In this document: positions 17,530 to 26,162 of the stretch, one piece after another
Position numbering within the stretch: the stretch's first letter is position 1
Layout of the letters: every line of letters starts with the position of its first letter
Source: a virus
DNA length: 35,450 nucleotides
Virus record (IMG/VR): IMGVR_UViG_3300013306_000036
Coordinates: 1-35,450 of that record
Strand: one strand, 5' to 3'
Notes under the pieces: generated by a model
Databases searched by the model: none
What the model was told of the DNA's origin: nothing
Seen by the model: only the letters and a program-made list of their open reading frames with translations
Translations under genes and position numbers: made by a program

Positions 17530-20241
17530 ATGCCAGCAGCCGCGCAAAATTCGACGGGTATAACGTACGACACGCAGCCGACGACCAAGGCGATAACCTT
17601 CGACTCGCAGCCAACGTCGGAGGCTACCCCAATACCCGCGCAGCAGCCCGCACCAGCGGCCGTAACGTATGACAAACAGCCGCTCGAAAAGCCCACCATG
17701 TTCCACCAGATCACGGAGGGAGTAAAGAACGCCGCATCGAACGTCTCTTCATTTATGGAGGAGGCGAACCCCGACTATGCCCAGATAGCGGGAGCGGGGA
17801 AAGAGGCGGCTACAGGTCTCGGCGGGCTCCTCAACATCGTTACGGAACACGCTGGGGGAGTAGTCCCCAAGAGCGCGCAGGAGCACATGCGGAAGGGCGC
17901 GGAATGGCTCAAGCAGCAGGGAGAGCTAAGGGACTGGACGGAAGGCGGGGGAATCAATGAGCACATGGGCGCGATGGGAGCCGATTACCTCGGATTCGAG
18001 GGACTGTCCGCACTGATAGGAGGAGGAGCCGCGCTGGGAGTGGGAGGCGCGACAAAGGCAGCGCAGGGGCTGGATGTTATCAAGACGCTGAAACAGGCGG
18101 TAAACCTGGGGGAGACGCTGGAGAAATTCCCCATCGTCAAGCAAGCGTTAGGTATCGGGCTCCGCACCGTTCACGAGATTGTGCCAGGGCTCAACACCGC
18201 CGCCACAGGTGGAACCCAGAGCTACATCATGAGCGGAGGTGACGCACAGCAAGCCAAAGAGAACGCGATCACATCAGGTCTCCTCCATATTGGAGCGAGT
18301 TATCTCCATGCGCCGATGGCGGAGTATCTGGACAGGCTTAAGCGCGAAGCCGCCGAACTCCTCACAGGGAAGCCGATACCGCCACCCGTCAAAATTGAGG
18401 CAGAGCCCAAGCCAGAGTTAGTCACTCCGAAGCCGCCCGCCCCGCGACAGCCCGCGCCGATCCCGACCCGCGAACCCGCCGCCGCGCGTTTTGGCCGGCA
18501 CGAGCGACAGACCGCCCAGCAGGTAACGGGAGAGCAGCTTGAGGACTTGAATCAATACCGCGCCGTCGATCAACGCGGGACTCCGACCAACATCCAGCAA
18601 CTCGGTCTCCCCAGCCGCAGCGCAACCGAGCCCTATCAATTTCACATCCCTGGGTGGTCAGCGACGACAGAGGCGGGAGACCTGTTGCACGAGGCTGGAG
18701 CCCGCTATAAGCAGACAGGGACGCGCGTGGTAGAAGGCAAGGGCGATCCGAACATGAAGCCCTGGGAGATGCAACAGGCCGAGCCCTTCGACCTTCCCCG
18801 CTATGCCGAGACCCCAGGAGCCGTAGCCACCGGCACAGACCTAACCCCAGAGACCGTCCCACCAGGACAGCCAGCCGAGCCGCCGTCCTCGCCCTTCTCC
18901 CACAAAGAGCCGATCATGCGCGCCACCGAGGACCGGACGGGGGTTCGCCCAGGCTCCGAGATTCGAGAGGCCACAACGCGCGGAGGTCCAAGTGTCATAA
19001 CCACCGATCCAGAGATAGCCGCCGCGCACCTCAACAACATCGAGACCATTCTGCAAGACCCGAATTTCAGCAAGCTACCCGTGGCGCGTCAGGCCGATAT
19101 TCTCCAGAGCCACAGCGATGTAATGCAGCAGATGAGGGAGTATCGAGACCTTCTCCCCCAGCATGAATACTCGCCATACCTGCACCAGCCGACGTTCGAG
19201 CCGCTGGACGTGGACACCGCTATGTCCCGCGTAGCCGATATGGGAGACGCAGCGAAAGAGGTAATGAAGGGTCCAAAGGCGATGTATGACCGCTGGCAGG
19301 ACTTAACGAAAGACCGTCCAGGGGGGAGTTTCCAAGACCTCAACGAAGAGATAAACGACCTGCAAGACAAGACAGGCCGCGCCAACCGTCAGCTACTCGC
19401 AGAGAAACAGGCCGAGATGCAAAAGATGTTCAACGGCAGCGATCCGTATTTAGGCCGCGCAGGGACGCTCACCGACTACGCCATAGCCCGCGCGCAATTC
19501 AATCACGGATACCTCGTTAAGCGCGTCGATGATGCCTTCACCAATGCCTGGACAGGAGCCAAGCGGACGGGAGAGTTTGACGTAAGCAAACTGCAAAGCA
19601 ACTGGAAATCCCTGGTCAACGATGTAGGCGAAGCGCGCTTGAGCAACACCCTCGGCTCCCAGCGGTACGAGGCCATGAACAACATCATTAACGACCTCGC
19701 AGGAGAGCCCGCGCTGGACAAGGCAGCGAAGGCCGCAGCGAAGGCCGAGGCCGCACAGGGAAGCGCAGAAGACACCGCAGCGCATGAGGCCGAAGTAGAG
19801 AGGCTGAAAGGGGAGCACAAGACAGCAACCGCCGAATGGAAGACGCGCGACGAGGAGCGGAAGGCGGGGAACCTTGCGAGAAAGACCGAGACGAAACAGA
19901 AGATAGCCGCCGCCGAAGCGACGGGACGGAAACAGTGGTACTACGACCTTGCGAGAAACGGCTGGCATCACATCGCAACAAAGGCAGGGATGGAAGGCGT
20001 GGCAAGCCTCGTCCCGCATGGAGTAACGGCAGCGGTTACGGCCAAGGTGGGAGCCGCCCTCGTCCTCAAGCAGATCATCACGCATCCGCTCATGGCGGAG
20101 ATGGCGTTTAAGGCCGCGAAGCTGGGAACCAAGCCCGCCATCTATGCTCCGGTTATTGCGGACATTATCCGAAGTATGCATGGAAACCCCGATATGCCGA
20201 AGTCAGACGATCAACCTGAGACGCCACAGGAGAAGAAGTGA
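17530..20241 (+). CDS. Internal virion / DNA-ejection protein 3 with N-terminal YDxQP repeats
   Basis: The 903-aa product carries three copies of a short repeat in its first 55 residues: ITYDTQP, ITFDSQP and VTYDKQP. A long Ala/Gly-rich region follows, with hydrophobic helices around 150-230 (LSALIGGGAALGVGGATKAA), a Pro-rich linker near 290-320, and a coiled-coil-like Ala/Lys/Glu stretch near 740-790. A hydrophobic segment lies near 830-850. It is the largest of the three candidate ejection proteins. No peptidase or transglycosylase signature was found, so it is called by position and composition. ATG 17530 lies 9 nt after the previous stop. Confidence 0.5.
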   Translation: MPAAAQNSTGITYDTQPTTKAITFDSQPTSEATPIPAQQPAPAAVTYDKQPLEKPTMFHQITEGVKNAASNVSSFMEEANPDYAQIAGAGKEAATGLGGLLNIVTEHAGGVVPKSAQEHMRKGAEWLKQQGELRDWTEGGGINEHMGAMGADYLGFEGLSALIGGGAALGVGGATKAAQGLDVIKTLKQAVNLGETLEKFPIVKQALGIGLRTVHEIVPGLNTAATGGTQSYIMSGGDAQQAKENAITSGLLHIGASYLHAPMAEYLDRLKREAAELLTGKPIPPPVKIEAEPKPELVTPKPPAPRQPAPIPTREPAAARFGRHERQTAQQVTGEQLEDLNQYRAVDQRGTPTNIQQLGLPSRSATEPYQFHIPGWSATTEAGDLLHEAGARYKQTGTRVVEGKGDPNMKPWEMQQAEPFDLPRYAETPGAVATGTDLTPETVPPGQPAEPPSSPFSHKEPIMRATEDRTGVRPGSEIREATTRGGPSVITTDPEIAAAHLNNIETILQDPNFSKLPVARQADILQSHSDVMQQMREYRDLLPQHEYSPYLHQPTFEPLDVDTAMSRVADMGDAAKEVMKGPKAMYDRWQDLTKDRPGGSFQDLNEEINDLQDKTGRANRQLLAEKQAEMQKMFNGSDPYLGRAGTLTDYAIARAQFNHGYLVKRVDDAFTNAWTGAKRTGEFDVSKLQSNWKSLVNDVGEARLSNTLGSQRYEAMNNIINDLAGEPALDKAAKAAAKAEAAQGSAEDTAAHEAEVERLKGEHKTATAEWKTRDEERKAGNLARKTETKQKIAAAEATGRKQWYYDLARNGWHHIATKAGMEGVASLVPHGVTAAVTAKVGAALVLKQIITHPLMAEMAFKAAKLGTKPAIYAPVIADIIRSMHGNPDMPKSDDQPETPQEKK

Positions 20242-20969
20242 TGCCAGAAGTGGGACAAATCCGATCCAACCTCAAGCCCGTGACCAAGAGCTACGACGAG
20301 GAGCTGGCGACTCCAGACATAGAGATTCGCTACGACGAGAAGCCAGGGAGCCAGGAGACCATAGAGGCCGAGCAGGAGCTATTCGAGGAGAACTATCGTT
20401 CAGCCCATGAGCGCAGATGGAAGGGGCAACAGCGATGGATGGGACGGCGCAACGAAGAGATGCGCTTGGTTAATATCCTTCACCCTCACACCTTCATCCG
20501 CAAGCTACAGGCCGCAGGAGTGGAGGCCAGTATCGAGCCCGCTGTAATCAAGGTATGGGCGCCAGACGACAAAACCGGCTTGCTCACCCTGCAAGACAAG
20601 ACGCGATCCCCCGCGCGCCTCTGGCTGCATGAGGATGCCGTTTATCTCAAAGGCACGAGCGAGACACACGCGGGACGCATCGGGATTAGTGCCTGGGTGT
20701 GGGACAACGGTGTGCGGATGGTGAAGTGTCTCACGAGCCTCCAATGGGACTGTGGACCCGAATGGAGCCTCATGTACTTCGATGAGATGGACGTGCCGGT
20801 ACGGGAACGCTATCGCGGCTGGAGAACAGCCCTCCTCGTGCTCATCACGAACGACGTTCTGACCGAGGATGAGGTAGACCGCGCCTTTGGTGCAGTAGTC
20901 CAGAACGAGGCCAGTGAGCTTTATAGGGAGACCCTGCAACAGTACAGAGAACGAAAGGCGGGGAGATGA
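20241..20969 (+). CDS. Conserved phage hypothetical protein, 242 aa
   Basis: ATG 20241 overlaps the previous TGA, with AGGAGAAG upstream. The C-terminal half holds GWRTALLVLITNDVLTEDEV, DRAFG and NEASELYRETLQQYR, a pattern I have seen in a widespread unnamed phage protein. The N-terminal part is acidic, and the middle is a beta region with SLQWDCGPEWSLMYFDE. It lies between the ejection and lysis genes. The role is unknown; it could be a virion or assembly protein. Confidence 0.65.
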   Translation: MPEVGQIRSNLKPVTKSYDEELATPDIEIRYDEKPGSQETIEAEQELFEENYRSAHERRWKGQQRWMGRRNEEMRLVNILHPHTFIRKLQAAGVEASIEPAVIKVWAPDDKTGLLTLQDKTRSPARLWLHEDAVYLKGTSETHAGRIGISAWVWDNGVRMVKCLTSLQWDCGPEWSLMYFDEMDVPVRERYRGWRTALLVLITNDVLTEDEVDRAFGAVVQNEASELYRETLQQYRERKAGR

Positions 20970-21151
20970 GATGCGATGTGAGAACGTTCGGGGAGCTGGA
21001 CAGAGCGGTACACGACTATCGGGAAGCCATGCTGATAGAGCCGCTGATCCTCGTTCTGCACACGCCTGGGGAGATTGCCTATCGCTTCATCATTGGACAA
21101 CACGGCATAGCGCGGCAAGACTGCGACGTGCGGGGGGATGCGCGATGTTAG
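20966..21151 (+). CDS. Hypothetical protein, 61 aa
   Basis: ATG 20966 overlaps the previous stop (ATGA) with GGGGAG upstream. The product (MRCDVRTFGELDRAVHDYRE at its start) looks like a small alpha/beta protein with no recognised motif. It ends seven bases inside the lipoprotein gene in another frame. It has no membrane segment, so it is not an obvious holin. Confidence 0.55.
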   Translation: MRCDVRTFGELDRAVHDYREAMLIEPLILVLHTPGEIAYRFIIGQHGIARQDCDVRGDARC

Positions 21152-21330
21152 CCCTTACCCTTACCGGATGCCATCCCCGTTTCCGCGTGGCATCCCCGCA
21201 GTTTCAGCGATCACCACAAATCACCTGCATCGTGATTGTGCAATCGGACAGCAAGGTTAGCGCAGAACTGGCTCAGGCCGCAGTCAACGCATGTAGAGAC
21301 GCCATCGAACAGAAGGAGCCGAAGCCTTGA
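21145..21330 (+). CDS. Small lipoprotein, possible outer-membrane spanin
   Basis: ATG 21145 gives MLALTLTGCHPRF, a very short hydrophobic stretch ending in the lipobox LTGC, so Cys9 would be the lipidated residue. The mature part is about 50 residues. A small lipoprotein next to an endolysin gene suggests an Rz1-type o-spanin. Against this, the signal peptide lacks a positive n-region, the mature part is not Pro-rich, and no i-spanin partner is visible. A longer N-terminus would need a non-standard start. Confidence 0.45.
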   Translation: MLALTLTGCHPRFRVASPQFQRSPQITCIVIVQSDSKVSAELAQAAVNACRDAIEQKEPKP

Positions 21331-21749
21331 CATACGAGAGTTACATCAAATCCCGCCTCGTGGACTTCATCGTTGAAGAGGCGTACAGCAGCGGAGGCGT
21401 CGAGGTGATGCTGGCAGTTGCCCAGGTACTCTCCAATCGCGTTATCGCGGGATGGCAGGGAGGGGACTGGCTCCGCGTAATCAAGACCGCACCGGACTAC
21501 CGCGGAACGATCCAGATATACGGCAGCATCGACCCGAAGGACGCAAACTTTCGGGAGCTGCTAAGGCGCGTCGATGATGTATACCACGGCATCTCCGACG
21601 ATGAGAGCGTGAACAACGACAGCGGCAAGAGCCTCTATTATGCCGAGCTGCACAACATTAACCGCGAATGGTTCACAGAGCATATCCTGAGCGATCCAGA
21701 GAGCCATCCGCGACTTGCTTCTGTAGGCCAGTTAACTTTTTTCGGGTGA
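21327..21749 (+). CDS. Endolysin-like cell wall hydrolase (SleB/Hydrolase_2-like)
   Basis: TTG 21327 overlaps the previous stop, with AAGGAG nine bases upstream. The 140-aa protein has IVEEAYSSGGVEVMLAVAQV followed by LSNRVIAGWQGGDWLRVIK. This matches the SleB-type pattern of a catalytic Glu (Glu17 or Glu18 here), a Gly, then A-V-A-x-V-x-x-N-R-V. Near the end, SLYYAELHNINREWF and ASVGQLTFFG match the family's Y-x-x-N...W and G-x-H/L-x-F-Y/F ends. SleB proteins cleave peptidoglycan glycan strands. The size suits a single-domain phage lysin with no signal peptide, so it would need a holin that I did not find nearby. Confidence 0.6.
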   Translation: MTYESYIKSRLVDFIVEEAYSSGGVEVMLAVAQVLSNRVIAGWQGGDWLRVIKTAPDYRGTIQIYGSIDPKDANFRELLRRVDDVYHGISDDESVNNDSGKSLYYAELHNINREWFTEHILSDPESHPRLASVGQLTFFG

Positions 21750-21759
21750 GGTGAGAGAG

Positions 21760-22464
21760 ATGGCGGTTGCACCAGACGTTCATCTGTTCGGAAAACTCGA
21801 TAATGTCGTGTCGGATACTGCGGCCACCAGCGAGCCCGAACTAGGCTCAATCGAGATAGCACTTTGCGGCTATGGGAGCCAGATACCTCATATTCCAAAC
21901 GAAGCGATGTTTGGAAAAATAACGCAGCCGGTAGGCATGACTACCAGCGCGCAAGACCTGGGAACCTTCTCTGCCTATCTCTACAGCAACCCGCTCATCC
22001 AGCCCCCAGGCACGTATTACACCGTCACAGTCAAAGATGCGAACGGCGACACGGTACAGGTAAACGCCTATCGGTTTAACGCCGCTGGAGACTTTGACCT
22101 TGATTCGCTCCAGCCCTACGATCCGAACCTACCCCCGCCGCCCTTGCCCGCGCCGATCACCAATATGCTCCTCATCATCGCGGCAGCGAACGGGATGATA
22201 TTTCCAGGCGACGAGTACACCGCTTTTAAGACGACACTCCCAGGAAACGTATCGTACTCAACCGCCGAGAATATGATCCCAGGGAATCTCTATACCTTCA
22301 TCATCGTGCAGGATGCGACGGGGAACTGGGATTTTGTGTGGCCTCCAAACGTGAAGAACGCCGCAAGGATAGACCACATCCCAAACTCAACGACGATCCA
22401 AACATTTATCGCGGACGAGTTTGGAGACCTTTACGCCATCGGACCAGGAACCTATTACCCATGA
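21760..22464 (+). CDS. Tail fibre / appendage protein, 234 aa
   Basis: ATG 21760 has GAGGTGAGAG upstream and is preferred to GTG 21751. The N-terminal half is beta-rich with PPGTYYTVTVKDANGDTVQV, a Gly/Asp-rich motif typical of fibre domains, then a PPPPLPAP linker. Residues 171-231 are a beta domain that is duplicated as most of the next protein: N-x-x-PG-x-LY-x-F, QD, W-x-P-x-V-x-N, P-x-STT-x-QT-x-IAD. It is probably a distal or attachment component of the receptor-binding apparatus. Confidence 0.6.
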   Translation: MAVAPDVHLFGKLDNVVSDTAATSEPELGSIEIALCGYGSQIPHIPNEAMFGKITQPVGMTTSAQDLGTFSAYLYSNPLIQPPGTYYTVTVKDANGDTVQVNAYRFNAAGDFDLDSLQPYDPNLPPPPLPAPITNMLLIIAAANGMIFPGDEYTAFKTTLPGNVSYSTAENMIPGNLYTFIIVQDATGNWDFVWPPNVKNAARIDHIPNSTTIQTFIADEFGDLYAIGPGTYYP

Positions 22465-22763
22465 GACGAACCGTTGCCATCGACGCCGCGCAAACCGTCC
22501 TCATCGACGCAGCCCTGGGGGAGACCTTCCAAATCCACCTCGTCACGTCGATCAAGCATCTGCGGCTCAAGAACGTCACCCCAGGGCAGCTCTATGTTTT
22601 TTTGCTAACGCAGGATCACGCGGGAAAGCACACCGTTACATGGTTGCCCCAGGTACGCAACGGCGCGATGCCTAACCCAGCTCCACACAGCACCACCGTA
22701 CAAACATGCATAGCCGATACGGGCGGAATACTTGAAGTGAATATCCCAGGAACCCATTTTTAA
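22461..22763 (+). CDS. Small fibre-associated protein, 100 aa, paralogous to the previous C-terminus
   Basis: ATG 22461 overlaps the previous stop (ATGA). Residues 38-98 align without large gaps to residues 171-231 of the upstream protein, with shared NxxPGxLYxF, QDxxG, WxPxVxN, PxSTTxQTxIAD and PGT. The product is therefore one copy of that beta domain with a short N-terminal strand pair. It may form an oligomeric ring or cap on the fibre. Its Ile/Leu-rich N-terminus differs from the upstream protein. Confidence 0.6.
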   Translation: MRRTVAIDAAQTVLIDAALGETFQIHLVTSIKHLRLKNVTPGQLYVFLLTQDHAGKHTVTWLPQVRNGAMPNPAPHSTTVQTCIADTGGILEVNIPGTHF

Positions 22764-22775
22764 GAAGGAGTAGAT

Positions 22776-25700
22776 ATGGCAACCGCGACAGGAACAGCGC
22801 CTATTGATATAGGCCAGATTAATAGCACCTATTACGTGACGGGATGGGGAGCGGGGTTCTCTACGGTTCAACAAGCGGTTGACAACGTTCGTGTCTACGG
22901 AGGGGGAATCGCGGATATTGTTGTGGTTCAAGGGCACGACATAGCCGATAACATCGCCACCGTGACCGGAGGACACCCCTCAACATTCATCATCGACCAG
23001 CGAGAGGGCAGAAATCAGAAATGGATGTGGAACGGAACCGCCTTTATACCGGAAGACTTCGCACAGCTAGGCGGAATCTCAGGGCTTTGGTATGCCGCGA
23101 GCAGCAATATCCCCTTCGCCTATGACGGGCATTTCTACATGGATTTTCTGGCAGATACGGGAAGACTGATTGCCAGGTCAACAACCACATCACTAGGGCA
23201 TATTCAACTGGAAGGACTCAGCAACGAGGCAGACGGCAGGAGCGTTATCTATCTCGATTGCATCGAGCCAGCAGGGGGAGGTGAACCGCAAAGCGTTTTC
23301 AATACGTCCGTGGGAGTTAACGGGCAATTACAGGTTGTGAGAGGCGCACACCCTGACGTCGCCGACCTTTGGTTGGGAAGTTCCCCGATAGCACATGCGG
23401 GCGCGAAGGGCATGTATGTATGGACGAAGACGGCAGAGGATGCCACCGACTTGCAGGGAATAACCTACCCTGCGACCTATGACCAGACCCTTCGCCTCAA
23501 CTATCTAGGCGGCCATGTACTCATCGGCAAAAACGCAGTCATTACCGAGAGCGGCCATCTCTTCAGCACCGCGCTAAACAATACCTACTTTGTGGGCAAC
23601 GCAACCTACCCCACCATCCAATCAGCAGTTGACCGCGCCGTGACATCTAACAATGGAGTCGTCATCATTCCTTGGGACTATGCGGGAAGCGACACGATTG
23701 AAGCCGTCACCAATGGCCGCGCAACCGTCATCATCAAAGACCACACCAACGCCGCCGAACAAGCCTATATCTGGTCAGGCAGTCAATACGTTCCCGCGAA
23801 CTTCGACCAGTTCGGCGGTGCAATCTTCCATGCTGGTGTGCATATTGAAGGCAACGCACAAATAGACGGATACGCGAATCTCTCCGATGTGAATATTACC
23901 GGCGACACAAACCAGACGGGAGACTTTCGCCTAGCCGGTAACGCTTGGATGGGAAGACTCACGGCGGTAGAGATTGCAGGTTCTACAATCGCTGGCGACC
24001 CCGCCCCAATCACCATAATTGGTGATGAGACTGTTACCGGCCATCTCTCGGCAGATTCGGCAGCGTTCAACACCTGCTTAGTCGCTGGCTCACCCGTCAG
24101 AACCTTTGCCAACACCCCCGATGGTGGAGGCGGGAGCGGGATGGAGTGGCCCCCCGCAGGTATCGGCGTCTCAACAGGAACCGCATGGGGAACTTCGATA
24201 GACCCCGCCACTGTACCGCGCCTTAATACCGCGAACAGCTTTACGGGTTCAATGACCATAGACGGGACGTTGGCGGTAGGAGCAGGCGGAACGCAGATTC
24301 ACGACCTTTGGATTTCAACGAGCTATTCCGGTTTATTTTTCGGGCGAAAGGCTACGCCGTTTGGAACGACCTTTGAGATTCGATTGGATAATGCAATCCC
24401 CGCGAGCTACATAGATTCATGGGGTGAACTGCATATCAACTCGCGGGATACTTCCCTGACCCATTTTTGGGGTTCGGTTGACGCTAAAGTGAATCTGACG
24501 GTTGGTGGACTTTCAACGTTCAACGCGAATCTAACGATGAAGACGGGAACCTCCATCACAACCCAATTCATAGACGGTACGGCAGGAAGCGACGTCTATT
24601 TCAACTGGTACAAGGGAACTGGCGTCACCTTTGGAAACGGAGCAGGATTAGCCGTGGCAAGGGTGGACGCTGCGGGGAAATATGCAATACCGGCGGCAGT
24701 AGTGGCCGACGCGACACCCCCCGTCATACGCCTTGACTTGGGAATTAACAACGTATCGGGAACAAACTATCCAGGCAGTTTTCAGTTTACAACTGAGAAC
24801 TCACCCAGCATTAATGCAGACCTCGCAAAACTAACGATAAAGCACTACTCAGGGGATGCATCGTATCCCATCAGAGACATAGCATCTTTCAGCCGCGCAA
24901 ACACAACCATAACCTCAAATACCACGAAGGTAGGACACTTGTGGGCGGCTACAGCCTATGACGTTTACGACCATTCGCAAAACGGATTTCACGCGAGCTT
25001 AGGGAGTGATTTTGCCACCCCTTACACCGCGCTCGTTGCAAGCGGAAATCCAAATTACAACGAGCGGATTTGGGAAACAACCATCTTCGGTCAAACGATG
25101 CATTATTCCTTACTGGATGCAGCGCAAGCCCGTACACCCTACCTAAGCATCACTCGCGCCAATAGCACAGTCGCCGCAATGTCGATTGCGGCGACTGTGC
25201 TTACTATGAACGGCAATTTCAAAGTGACCGGAGATTTCTCCGTTGGTGCGGGCGGGAATTTTTCCGTGAATCTTTCTACAGGCCCATCTATTGATTGCTG
25301 GTCTGTATTGAATTGCCATGCTGGACTCAATACGACTGGCGGGACGAAGAATTTTGTTATACCGCACCCGCTCGATGACACCAAAGAACTCACACACTCT
25401 TGTCTCGAAGGGCCAGAGGCGGGAGTCTTCTATCGCGGCGAGGTGACAACCGCGAACGGCATCGCAGAGGTGACACTACCGGATTACTTTGAAGCCCTCA
25501 CGTTTACGGAAGACCGGAGCATATTGCTCACCGTGATAGTGGACGACGCAAACCCCGTCTTTGGTGGACAGGTAGCAGCGGGACGAATCACGAATGGAAA
25601 GTTTAAGGTCTACTCTGTCGATCCATCCGCGACGATTGCCTGGGAAGTTAAAGCGATCCGCCGCATCGACGGAGAACTGAACCGGCTCAAAGTTGTGACT

Positions 25701-25844
25701 GATAGGACAGCCGCAACACAGCCGCAGCCGATCCCGCAGCCGAGGGAGGCAACGTTTGAAAATGCCGCCGCCCAGGTGGTAGAAGCAGCAACACAACAGG
25801 AGAAGACGGATGAGCGGAAGCAACGGAACCCTAAACGAGCTTGA
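22776..25844 (+). CDS. Tail fibre / tail spike protein, 1022 aa
   Basis: ATG 22776 follows AAGAAGGAG. Residues 17-100 and about 267-348 are two copies of one module: S/NTYYV, then TVQQAVDN or TIQSAVDR, a hydrophobic strand, W-G/S-x-x-Y/F-x-P-x-x-F and QLGG or QFGG. The TIQ-x-AVD pattern is the usual entry to a pectate-lyase-like beta-helix. The middle is Gly/Thr/Ser-rich and beta-repeat-like. Residues about 855-965 (NFVIPHPLDDTKELTHSCLE, then GPEAGV) form the C-terminal domain often found at fibre ends, distinct from the S74 peptidase domain. The last 60 residues are Gln/Pro/Lys-rich. It is probably the trimeric receptor-binding spike. Confidence 0.7.
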   Translation: MATATGTAPIDIGQINSTYYVTGWGAGFSTVQQAVDNVRVYGGGIADIVVVQGHDIADNIATVTGGHPSTFIIDQREGRNQKWMWNGTAFIPEDFAQLGGISGLWYAASSNIPFAYDGHFYMDFLADTGRLIARSTTTSLGHIQLEGLSNEADGRSVIYLDCIEPAGGGEPQSVFNTSVGVNGQLQVVRGAHPDVADLWLGSSPIAHAGAKGMYVWTKTAEDATDLQGITYPATYDQTLRLNYLGGHVLIGKNAVITESGHLFSTALNNTYFVGNATYPTIQSAVDRAVTSNNGVVIIPWDYAGSDTIEAVTNGRATVIIKDHTNAAEQAYIWSGSQYVPANFDQFGGAIFHAGVHIEGNAQIDGYANLSDVNITGDTNQTGDFRLAGNAWMGRLTAVEIAGSTIAGDPAPITIIGDETVTGHLSADSAAFNTCLVAGSPVRTFANTPDGGGGSGMEWPPAGIGVSTGTAWGTSIDPATVPRLNTANSFTGSMTIDGTLAVGAGGTQIHDLWISTSYSGLFFGRKATPFGTTFEIRLDNAIPASYIDSWGELHINSRDTSLTHFWGSVDAKVNLTVGGLSTFNANLTMKTGTSITTQFIDGTAGSDVYFNWYKGTGVTFGNGAGLAVARVDAAGKYAIPAAVVADATPPVIRLDLGINNVSGTNYPGSFQFTTENSPSINADLAKLTIKHYSGDASYPIRDIASFSRANTTITSNTTKVGHLWAATAYDVYDHSQNGFHASLGSDFATPYTALVASGNPNYNERIWETTIFGQTMHYSLLDAAQARTPYLSITRANSTVAAMSIAATVLTMNGNFKVTGDFSVGAGGNFSVNLSTGPSIDCWSVLNCHAGLNTTGGTKNFVIPHPLDDTKELTHSCLEGPEAGVFYRGEVTTANGIAEVTLPDYFEALTFTEDRSILLTVIVDDANPVFGGQVAAGRITNGKFKVYSVDPSATIAWEVKAIRRIDGELNRLKVVTDRTAATQPQPIPQPREATFENAAAQVVEAATQQEKTDERKQRNPKRA

Positions 25845-26025
25845 GCGGGTGAGGCTGGAGAACTTCGCCCTCAAGCACAACGCGATACAACAGCAACTCC
25901 AGATGAACCTCGCGGAGCGAAACGCCTTCATCCGCCAGATAGAGGCCGCGCACCCTGGCTATCTCTGGCGTGAGGATCAAGGTCTCGTGAAAGATGAGCC
26001 GCAGGAGGAGATGCAAACGAGTTAA
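25810..26025 (+). CDS. Small coiled-coil protein, 71 aa, end of the late operon
   Basis: ATG 25810 lies inside the end of the fibre gene with AGGAGAAG upstream. The central part (ENFALKHNAIQQQLQMNLAE) is a helix with heptad spacing, followed by HPGYLWREDQGLV, which I have seen in small phage proteins. It could be a fibre chaperone by position, but there is no direct support. Confidence 0.6.
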   Translation: MSGSNGTLNELERVRLENFALKHNAIQQQLQMNLAERNAFIRQIEAAHPGYLWREDQGLVKDEPQEEMQTS

Positions 26026-26064
26026 ACTTTGCCAAGGTAGTTATTCCTTCTGACGTTCGATCAT

Positions 26065-26098
26065 GCCGCGCCTCCTCTCTCTGGCGCGGCTCTTTTTT
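26065..26098 (+). terminator. Intrinsic terminator of the late operon
   Basis: GCCGCGCC (26065-26072) pairs with GGCGCGGC (26083-26090) around a pyrimidine-rich loop, followed by TCTTTTTTG. This is a textbook rho-independent terminator 40 bases after the last late gene. It separates the structural operon from the regulator promoter that starts 30 bases further on. Confidence 0.9.
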
Positions 26099-26106
26099 GT
26101 TAACAA

Positions 26107-26129
26107 AACGTATCACAATGTATTACGTT
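26107..26129. promoter_or_regulatory. Palindromic operator overlapping the -35 box
   Basis: Twenty-three bases form an inverted repeat centred on 26118: arms AACGTA and TACGTT, plus ACA/TGT near the centre, with two mismatched pairs between. It ends on the first two bases of the -35 hexamer. This is the placement expected for autorepression by the ribbon-helix-helix protein encoded directly downstream. Confidence 0.65.
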
Positions 26130-26156
26130 GACACCCGCTGCCATCCGGTTTAGATT
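26128..26156 (+). promoter_or_regulatory. Sigma70-type promoter for the second plus-strand operon
   Basis: A perfect TTGACA (26128-26133) is followed 17 bases later by TAGATT (26151-26156, four of six consensus bases). The predicted transcription start is at about 26162-26164, which coincides with the ATG at 26163, so the first gene would be read from a leaderless or nearly leaderless mRNA. Confidence 0.6.
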
Positions 26157-26162
26157 GGCAGG

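Noticed and set aside
20914-21330. 138-aa ORF including the lipoprotein
   Set aside because: Its first 77 residues overlap two other genes in a different frame and have shadow-like composition. The lipobox fits a start at 21145.
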